A program made the position numbers and the translations under genes. 64,000 nucleotides of DNA from Branchiostoma floridae. Taxonomy: Eukaryota > Chordata > Leptocardii > Amphioxiformes > Branchiostomatidae. The DNA lies in NCBI RefSeq assembly GCF_000003815.2, contig NC_049981.1, positions 32,513,543 through 32,577,542 on the forward strand, read 5' to 3'. Under the pieces are notes generated by a model that saw only the letters and a list, made by a program, of their open reading frames with translations, was not told the DNA's origin and ran no database searches. Positions 56,680 through 64,000 of this stretch are shown piece after piece (position 1 is the stretch's first letter; the number at the start of each line of letters is the position of its first letter).

Positions 56680-57385
56680 TTATCAACAGGAACACATTTG
56701 ATTCTTTGATACTTTCTTTTGTTGCATTTTCGCTGTATTTCATTTTTTTTCTACTTACGGTTATTGTTTTACCTCTTGGGTCACGCCATCCATTTTTTCT
56801 GCGTGCTTCTTTATTATTAATGTCTTTTTTCCCTTCCCTCTCTCCCCCATTCCCTTTCCCTTACCCCCTCTCTTGTCTCTCTTCTAGTATAATAAAGAGG
56901 CTTGTGCCTTTATATGTTCTCCCGATGACCGGCCCATAATTGTCCCTATTTATATGTGAAGCGGCTGTAAAAGAGAAAGGCCCTGCTTGATGTACGACGG
57001 CGTTATACGAGCACACCGTGACAGTTTTAGCGGCCACGTGGGCGGAGGTAGACTTCCCGCGCCATTTCCCCCTGTCCTTATCACGTTCACGATCGTAACA
57101 ACGGTCGCCATAACCGTAACAAGCTGAGGCAACGGGCCTACAGCAAACCGAGCCGCCGGCCTCGCACCTTAACCAGCCCCTCGGCTCCTTAGTCAGATAA
57201 CAAGACCCTGAATAACAGTCAAGTAGGCTCCTGGAGTTTGGGGGTGAATATATGCCATTGACTTAGAACTGCGGCATTTTCTCACATCGGGGGGCAATGA
57301 ATTGGAAAAAGTAAGATTACCTGTCTTCGGACAAAGTCTAAGAGATTCTAGTGTTGCATTTTGTGCACTCAAAGGCATAGTCGAC
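56680..57385. other. non-coding stretch, nothing firm
   Basis: A pyrimidine-rich stretch spans 56700-56890. The short frames on both strands show no domain. Confidence 0.4.
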
Positions 57386-57399
57386 ATAACCAGTAAGTG

Positions 57400-57922
57400 T
57401 CCCCGGGAGTGTCATGACGCGTCCTCGGGAGTATCATGACGCGTCCCCGAGAGTGTCATGACGCGTCCCCGGCAGTGTCATGACGCGTCCCCATGTGTGC
57501 CATGACGCGAACCCGGGAGTGTCATGACGCGTCCCCATGAGTGTCATGACGCGTTACCGTGTGTCATGACGCGTTACCGTGTGCCATGACGCGAACCCGG
57601 GAGTGTCATGACGCGTCCCCATGAGTGTCATGACGCGTCCCCGGGAGTGTCATGACGCGTCCTCGGGAGTATCATGACGCGTCCCCGAGAATGCCATGAC
57701 GTGTCCCCGAGAATGCCATGACGCGTCCCCGGCAGTGTCATGACGCGTCCCCATGAGTGTCATGACGCGTCCCCGGGAGTGTCATGACGCATCCCCGAGA
57801 GTGTCATGACGCGTCCCCGAGAATGCCATGACGCGTTACCGTGTGTCATGACGCGTCCCCGGGAGTTTCATGACGCGTTACCGTGAGTGTCATGACGCGT
57901 TACGTGAGTGTCATGACGCGTG
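57400..57922. repeat. 24-bp CpG-rich minisatellite, ~22 units
   Basis: GTGTCATGACGCGTCCCCGGGAGT and variants (GAGAATGCC, ACCGTGTGTC, CATGAGT) are repeated. Almost every unit keeps TCATGACGCGT, which contains overlapping palindromes TCATGA and ACGCGT. Variant blocks (for example the GGGAGT, CTCGGGAGTA, CCGAGA order) recur at ~57400 and ~57640, indicating block duplication. Confidence 0.95.
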
Positions 57923-57929
57923 ACTGCAC

Positions 57930-58138
57930 TAATGCATTATGGGGATTGTACTGACACACGTGTTTTTCGTGGAAGGAGAAGAATAATATTTACACCTGAC
58001 TGGAAATAACTATTATATCCTTGCTGACATGGCTGTGCAGTAAAGGTACATAAAAAGCGATTCAACGCTGGGATTCAAACCCATAACCTCTGCATTCTGG
58101 ACAAATACCCTAACACCAACACAGCGGCACATTTCCCT
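57930..58138 (-). mobile_element. tRNA-derived SINE-like element, minus strand
   Basis: On the minus strand, from ~58135: TGCCGCTGTGTTGGTGTTAGGG (A box region), AGAATGCAGAGGTTATGGGTTTGAATCCC (variable and T arms with a good B box), then a body reaching the minisatellite boundary. The intact GGGTTTGAATCCC arm is striking, but the D arm and acceptor stem are not tRNA-like enough for a working gene. Confidence 0.5.
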
Positions 58139-58139
58139 T

Positions 58140-61100
58140 CCGACGGCGGCTCCGTCCAGTGGCGTCTCGGTCTAGTGGTGGCTCGGTCCGGCAGGCAAAC
58201 ATCGATATCCGCAAATCGAATGGGTAAAATAGAGCCAGAGGACCTCGTAATCAGAAAATTGAAATGACTGTGCCGGACAGATAAAATGGCCGTTAAGTGT
58301 TGCACCGACGTGCCGGGAAATTGAAGCTCCTGGGGAAACGACAGGGCGAGGAGGGATACACATGCAGGAGGCGACCTGGCACACATGAAGGGGCGCCAGG
58401 AGGAAAGGCACGCGGAGAAATGAACTTGCTTAAAGGGGACGTTTTCCTACGAAGATTAAGGCACTTAGTTTCCTGGGCGCCTTGGTTGAGCGGGCGACTA
58501 CTTCATCTCCTCTACCGCGGGGATTTATAGCAGTTGGAGTGATCTCGTAAAGTGGAGAATCAGATAAAAAGGAATAGGTGCAATAGACTGAAATGTCAAT
58601 TTTGGATAGGGGATACTTAAAGCGCTTTTCAAAAGTTATGTTAGAGCTTGACAAAACACATCCCACAAAAGACGCAGATATTGTTTGATGGTCAGACTGT
58701 GCCATTATCAGACTGGAGAACGGGTCGTAGTTTGGCCGACGTTTGGTTTGAGCGGCGTTGTCTGTTATTGGGGCCATAATGATTTGATTATATGGATGAC
58801 ACCCGCACGAGCACCAATTTTCGGTATGGGTATTGAATGTCTGTACTTGCAATGTATAGATATTAGTTTTGAAGTGGGGATGAATGGTATCACTGGTTAA
58901 TGCAGGTCATACTTAATATGTATATAATTATCTTATACTGCCTATTGGTTATCATACAGCCTATGAATTGATAGTATAAATGATAGTAAAAATGAAACTG
59001 TATGAAAGAGAAGTGCAAACACTTTAAACGGATATGAGCAATTTTTGTGAGCACTAAGGTGAAATACAATGTGAAAGTTACCTGAGGTGTCCAATGTCCC
59101 ATTGATTTTGTACATGTACAATAGTCAGTGTTATCAAGTGGTTACTGCACAAGCGACGTTACAGATTCCCCAGTTCCAGAAGTGGTCTTAGCAGGGCGAT
59201 CTGTCAGCTCGGCTGATTACTCTTCATTTGTCTTCATTATCCCCGATTGTCCTCCACGGACCACTCCGGCCCTCGCTACGATCCTTTATCTTCCATTGGA
59301 ACCACAATTCCCATTGATTACTGCAGTAACCAAATCTAGAGAATGGTTTGTATCGATTCTACACGAATCACTGTTGGATATCTAGCTTTTCTCCCATTTT
59401 TCCAAGGAGTTTCCAATAGCTCAAAGTGTGACGACCTCGCGCTATCGCGCCGACCGGATTCTGGGCATCTGAGGCTTCAAAGCTGGCAGGTTATCAATCA
59501 TTTTGAAGTGAAGTACACCTTGTTTAAGTCGGAATCGATGCAGAAAACAGGCAGTCATGTTTTAGTCGCCAGAAAGCAACAAAATCGAACGGAAATCATC
59601 GGTTTTTCTGTCGGCCGCCATGACAGAAGTGGCAACAGACGTCATGGTCAAGCCTCCCGCCGCCACCGCCTGGCGCCAGCTGCTTCTGCATCAGCGGGCA
59701 GTTTGAACTTGTCGGCGAGGCGTGCGGGCAGGTCTATATTGCCCTGAAACGTCTAGGCTGATAACCATGTACATGTTGGCGTCCATGTGGATGGGAACTT
59801 CCGTGCATGGTCAAATATAATATTTTTTCTATTGGTCGGAGTTGTTTATGCACCAATAAACCGTTACAGTGAGGCGAATGTTCCATCCATTGCCATTGCT
59901 TCATCTATTCATGGCTATATACAAAAGCATGTGTCCATGTTGGAGTCTACGTAAATAAGATCTACAAGGCGTTCTGCACTTGAAATAAGTACAGACAGAG
60001 CTTTGGTTGTTTGATGAATGATAAAGATGTATGCCGACATTTGAGAATATTGAACCGACTACACTTTTCCCCAACTCGTATCAAAGAAGTCTGCGAGACG
60101 TCTGCACTCCATTGATCAGTCCGGATATGCCGCGTGAGACCGCAAAAGGCGATTTGGTGGGAATCACGTCAAGCACGGCGGCGCTGGGTCTCCTCAGTCG
60201 TTAGGTTCGATGCCGCGGAGTGCAGACCCTGGTGACCGCGCAGTGCTCAGTACACGGACTGAGGAGGGTGAACTCATCTTAGCTAAGATTAGCGCGGGGT
60301 TTACAACTCGCCACGGGGACAGCCGGGGATGCAGAGGGCAGCGTCTACATCATAATGGCGCACACAACCCCGGATTAATGGTCGGCACCCACGCACACTG
60401 TGATTCTAAGCCGCTTTACAACGTTATTATTTCTTTGACTAACCGACTCTGACAGACAAAAATGCTCGCTGTTTGCCAAAAGTCGCCACAGATCAGGAAG
60501 TCACTACAAAACCTTCAGGAAAATACGGCGCGATCATAGGATGTGACGCAACTGGGATTTGAATATGTCAAAAAACTTTCAAGTTGAGTTATTTTTCGCC
60601 TTCTCTTCCTTGCTTTCAGAGAATTCCATCCAAGAAATACAGACAACCATACAACAAGATAAAGCAAACCATTCATTCCTTACACTCAAAGCCGTGCAAA
60701 TAATGCTGCTTTTAGGTTATTACAAGAATAAAGGCACAGCAACAACGTTAACATCAAACACAAACCCATAACACTTACCTGTTATGACGTCAGCAAGTTG
60801 GCATGGAAACGCGATGGAGACATATGGAGAACAGCGGAGCAACGCACATGAAAGAAATGAAAGCAAAAGTTAGTGATTTTGACAAATACAGTTACGTTAT
60901 CTTCACTACACTAATCTTTGGTGCATTCTTTAACATTGTTTTTGGATAATGCTATAAATCTCTTCCAATTCATCTAAAATAGATCAACTGTAAATGTGGA
61001 CGTTATTGTATTAGTCATAAGAGAAATCCATAACTCTTTGTTTAAATCACTACTTCATTCACCCACACTGTCTTATACTTACTCACTCTTACTCATTCAC

Positions 61101-61800
61101 TCACTCATAACCACTTACTCACCTACCCATTCACTTCTCTTGCGAATCGTGTAAGAGGGAATCATTAAGAACAGGCAAGCTTTGGGTGCGGTGGAGTTTT
61201 TATAATGTCCAATCTGTGGTTCTCCTCTAAAACCTTGTTTAAACATGCACTCCTTCCTTTGTTTCTATATCAAACAGGACCTGCCCTCACTGCTTTTACA
61301 ATCAGCGGAGGGAGTTTGCCTGCCCTTCCCTTCCTTAGCACACCCTCTCCCAGCGCCACGCCGCAATCGGCTCTCCCATCTGCGCCTATCTCCCTCCCAA
61401 ATCCAATTAAGTTTTAATCCTATTTCCACAGTCTGGTCCGATTGTTGCTGATGACTCGGCGCCTGTGTTTCTTCACCACGGCGGTAATACGTCTCTTCCT
61501 TCCATTAAGCTATCTCACTCCCACATTAAACTGTTTGTTTGTGCGGGGATAGAGAGAGGCTCTGAATCAATGTGGGACATTTCTGGGGCAAACCTACTCT
61601 ACCCTTTGCTATCACATGTTACTATCACATGTTGCGGATCAGTAGTTTCTACGTTAACGCCGGAAGAAGGAATGACGTCGTGAGTAATTGATTGCAAGAA
61701 TTGAATGGCAATGTTAAGGTGACGAAAACAAATCAAGAATATAAAACGACAAATAGCTGGCTATTTAAAATCTTGTATCTGTAGCGCGTAATCCAGGGGT
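58140..61800. other. non-coding stretch, nothing firm
   Basis: A strong minus-strand donor (ATAACAG|GTAAGTGTTATG at ~60780) lacks a convincing exon. 58300-58500, 59600-59750 and 60180-60370 are GC-richer. No repeat array. The 134-codon plus frame at 59343-59747 has no recognisable domain. Confidence 0.35.
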
Positions 61801-61802
61801 TA

Positions 61803-61966
61803 TACCCCCCTCACATGCAGCGAAAATCGATCGTACGACGAGTCTGCGAGCTCTAAATTACGAGGAGGCACGACCGGACCCTGATGCCGACGAAGAAATG
61901 GCAGAGCCGTAATTTAGAGCTCGCAAACTCGTCGTCCTATCGATTTTCGCTACATGTGAGGGGGTA
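61803..61966. mobile_element. palindromic MITE, 164 bp, TTA target duplication
   Basis: TACCCCCCTCACATGCAGCG, AAAATCGAT, ACGACGAGT(C/T)TGCGAGC and TCTAAATTACG form ~60-bp arms that face each other with a ~45-bp loop. TTA flanks both ends (61800-61802 and 61967-61969). The 3-bp TTA duplication suggests PIF/Harbinger mobilisation. Almost the whole element is hairpin. Confidence 0.8.
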
Positions 61967-61969
61967 TTA

Positions 61970-62199
61970 GGGCGCGGTCACATAGGTCGTGCGATCGCCG
62001 TACGATCGCCATTTGTTTGTTTGAACCTTTATCTATTCATGAAAGCTCAAATCGGCCTGCAGGCCATCTCCGAGCATTTTGTAGGGAAAAAAATGTACGT
62101 CTCCTGCATAAAAAGTTCAAATGTCTGGACACAGCCTGCTTGAAAATCCTATGGCATCAAAATCGTACGACGATCGCACGACCTATGTGACCGCCACCC
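61970..62199. mobile_element. second inverted-repeat element abutting the first
   Basis: GCGGTCACATAGGTCGTGCG followed by ATCG(C/T)CGTACGAT at the left end is inverted at the right end (to 62199), with arms of ~35 bp and few mismatches. It starts directly after the TTA of the preceding MITE. No clear duplication was seen on the right, so its own family is open. Confidence 0.75.
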
Positions 62200-62261
62200 T
62201 GCCTTCGGAACAAGAGGCTGTCATTTGGAATCCCGGTGGGGCTGCCCACCAGACATGCACA

Positions 62262-62415
62262 CTACTGGAAAGGGTTGCAGTCCAAAGGACGGGACGTTAA
62301 GCTGTGGCCCATATTTTTGGGGGGTTGGAAAGAGCTAGGGGACACCATGGTGTACATACTTTAGATGTCTAACACCAGCTCTGCCGTGAGCTAAGCTTGA
62401 TAGAGATCCCTTCTT
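62262..62415 (+). repeat. dispersed SINE-like repeat, copy 2
   Basis: GGGTTGCAGTCC, ACGGGACGTTAAGCTGTGGC, AAAGAGCTAGGGGA and CGTGAGCTAAGCTTGATAG match the block order of 56155-56350 with more decay. Confidence 0.55.
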
Positions 62416-62548
62416 TCATTTTCCGTAAAGTAAACATATCGGAGAGCGTCAGATTCATATCAACTTCATAGTAGTGGGACGTGGCTGCTGGTCATATTTA
62501 TCAATTTGTTCTTTGTTCTTGTTTTCGGCATCGCATCTGACGCATGAG

Positions 62549-62655
62549 ACATCAGACTCGAGGTTCACTCCTTACAAAGCTGTAGAAAGGCAACTTGCCA
62601 CTTTACGTCAGGAGGTTGACGTTTTGATGGTTGTCATAAAGAATATTTCCTCCAG
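62549..62655 (+). CDS. third exon of the putative ciliary coiled-coil protein
   Basis: A 107-bp segment from GCATGAG|ACATCAG to TCCTCCAG|GTATGT is open in phase 0, the phase left by the 54705-54769 exon. It reads TSDSRFTPYKAVERQLATLR, then QEVDVLMVVIKNISS. The part after TPYK is amphipathic with leucine/valine spacing suited to a coiled coil. The donor is strong and the acceptor weak, though a pyrimidine-rich run (TTTGTTCTTTGTTCTTG) lies ~30 bp upstream. It ends in phase 2. A candidate next exon near 63591-63673 (ISLHLSKLHKECQSLHD) fits phase 2 but has poor splice sites. The 7.8-kb intron before it may hide more exons. Confidence 0.4.
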
Positions 62656-62659
62656 GTAT

Positions 62660-64000
62660 GTATTTCTTGAAAGCAAGTCGCAAGATATGCAGGGCGTGTG
62701 ACTGACACCGTGGATTAGATTTCCGTGCGTCTCTTTTCTTACTTAATGAAGACTCCTTTGATTTCTCGCGGCCAGATTTATCAAACATCGCGATGCTTTG
62801 GAGAGGCACGATAACACACACAGCGCCATGTTCCAGCCAATTTATTCTACGGAAACCTCGGTGGAACCTCAACCTCAACACAGCGGCGGAGTGACAGTAA
62901 TCTTAAAACATTTCTACTTTACATCTGAGACACAAATAGCTGCTAGCTCCGTTAGACTGATATACACGTCAGATATGAAAGTCCCAAAAGTTCCACTATT
63001 CATATCTCTAGTTACCTTAAAACACAAAGAATCTTTAGCTTCACCTGATACAATCGCCCATCAAGTCCCAACACCTCATGACTTAGGGAGATGTGATGCT
63101 GTCGCACTATGTTCTTGTTCAATGGTATCATAATTATTATTATCACTATCAACTAGCTATAGCCAGGGTTGTTAGTTTTTTTTCTCTATATGTGGCACAG
63201 TTCAAACAAAGTATTAACATTAGTGCAGCGCCACATTGTCCATGATTGTCTTTATCATCGTCCACATCAGTTTGGTAGTCAGTAATTTCTAGGTCGACCA
63301 GTAGATTCAAATCGAGCAACAAAAAAAAAAAATCATGCAACGAGTGAAACTTTTTTTGATAAGTCCGCGTCTCCTCTCCTGATCTGGCCGGCTGGTTGTT
63401 TGACAGCTGATCGCGCCATGACTAGGCGTAGGGCGGACTGTGTATCTGGGTTACAGACGTGCAGGCTCGCAATAACGGTGAATGAAACACGCAGTGGATT
63501 TGAACGGTCCCGACTGGAAAGAAATATGCTCTGAAAGAATCGATGTGATGTCGCTGTTTGTGATGATATCATGGATGAGTGTAATTATGAGGATCTCTCT
63601 ACATTTGTCCAAATTGCACAAGGAATGTCAGTCTCTACACGACGTACATTTTAAATTGAGAAACAGTCTGACAGGTTGACGTTGGGAATTGGGGCCGCGC
63701 CTGATGAAATGAACTATTTTCTATATCTTTGAGAGTTTAGAAGGAATATATTTTAGTAAACATATCTGTCCGTATTCATGAAAAAAAAGTTGTGACAGCC
63801 GTGTCACTATCAATTTGCCAAAAAGAGGGGATTATTTCCTGTAATCTTCAGATCCAATTCGGCTGCCGTTCACGAACACGCGCGGCCCTGAGGACGCACA
63901 GGAACATGTCTGCCCAAAGATTGAGGTTCCCTTATCCAATTACCCGCTCCCCTCGCTGCCGCGGCAGGAGTCAGCAGTTCATGTTCTGTTCGCGAACTTC
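62660..64000. other. presumed intron and downstream sequence, nothing firm
   Basis: Short frames only. 63840-64000 is GC-rich and could hold an exon or regulatory DNA continuing beyond the window. Confidence 0.35.

Noticed and set aside
45759-57922. CRISPR-like regularly repeated arrays
   Set aside because: Units are contiguous tandem repeats without unique spacers, in eukaryotic DNA, with no cas genes.
58060-58135. Functional tRNA gene
   Set aside because: A B-box arm is present (GGTTTGAATCCC), but the A box/D arm and acceptor stem do not pair well and a SINE body follows; the same applies to 5840-5915, 42150-42225 and 55697-55768.
60775-60860. Minus-strand exon before a strong GTAAGTG donor
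   Set aside because: The open frame is short, lacks a start and acceptor, and shows nothing recognisable.

Overview
This is eukaryotic, intron-rich, gene-poor nuclear DNA. It has no bacterial-type operons, no rRNA and no CRISPR. The few supportable exons carry GT/AG splice sites. Most of the window is intronic or intergenic DNA filled with minisatellites, tRNA-derived SINE-like copies, small inverted-repeat (MITE-like) elements and decayed retrotransposons. A split-exon V-set immunoglobulin domain, CR1-like retrotransposon debris and very dense minisatellites fit an invertebrate chordate such as amphioxus (Branchiostoma). That assignment is an inference, not something I could test by alignment.

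Layout: 1-515 is a ~190-bp tandem repeat. 2.7-3.2 kb is a dispersed repeat. 4.5-5.4 kb holds a 65-70-bp minisatellite and a possible small two-exon gene (+). 5.6-6.3 kb holds a SINE-like copy and a MITE-like repeat. 8.7-9.2 kb holds a decayed Ty1/copia-like reverse transcriptase (-). 11.6-12.6 kb holds two exons (-) that together encode one complete V-set Ig domain of CTX/JAM type. Its 3' splice acceptor is embedded in a 79-bp minisatellite (12.59-13.1 kb), and its donor is repeated downstream. The last minisatellite unit is split by a 1.29-kb inverted-repeat element with a perfect 9-bp target duplication (13115-14404). From 16 to 38 kb there are many minisatellites (54, 29, 19, 18, 51, ~120, ~180 and ~48 bp units), a PIF/Harbinger-like MITE with TTA duplication (21844-22044), a retroelement 3' end (28.6-28.9 kb) and a GC-rich stretch (36.5-38.3 kb). 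39.8-41.3 kb is a 5'-truncated, frameshifted CR1/jockey-type retrotransposon (-). 45.76-48.03 kb is a 2.3-kb array of 58/51/43-bp units. 53.7-62.7 kb appears to hold the 5' part of a gene on the + strand: two RFX X-box-like motifs, a first coding exon, and two further exons with compatible phases. This suggests a ciliary coiled-coil protein. Its intron 1 is largely an 89-bp minisatellite that repeats a splice-site-flanked 45-bp segment. 57.4-57.9 kb is a 24-bp CpG-rich array. 61.8-62.2 kb holds two abutting inverted-repeat elements.

I did not find a new multi-gene system. The most interesting material is structural: minisatellites that have captured and multiplied splice sites in two different genes, and a datable nested insertion whose empty site can be read from neighbouring repeat units. 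Most long open frames here are by-products of minisatellites whose unit length is a multiple of three and should not be annotated as genes.
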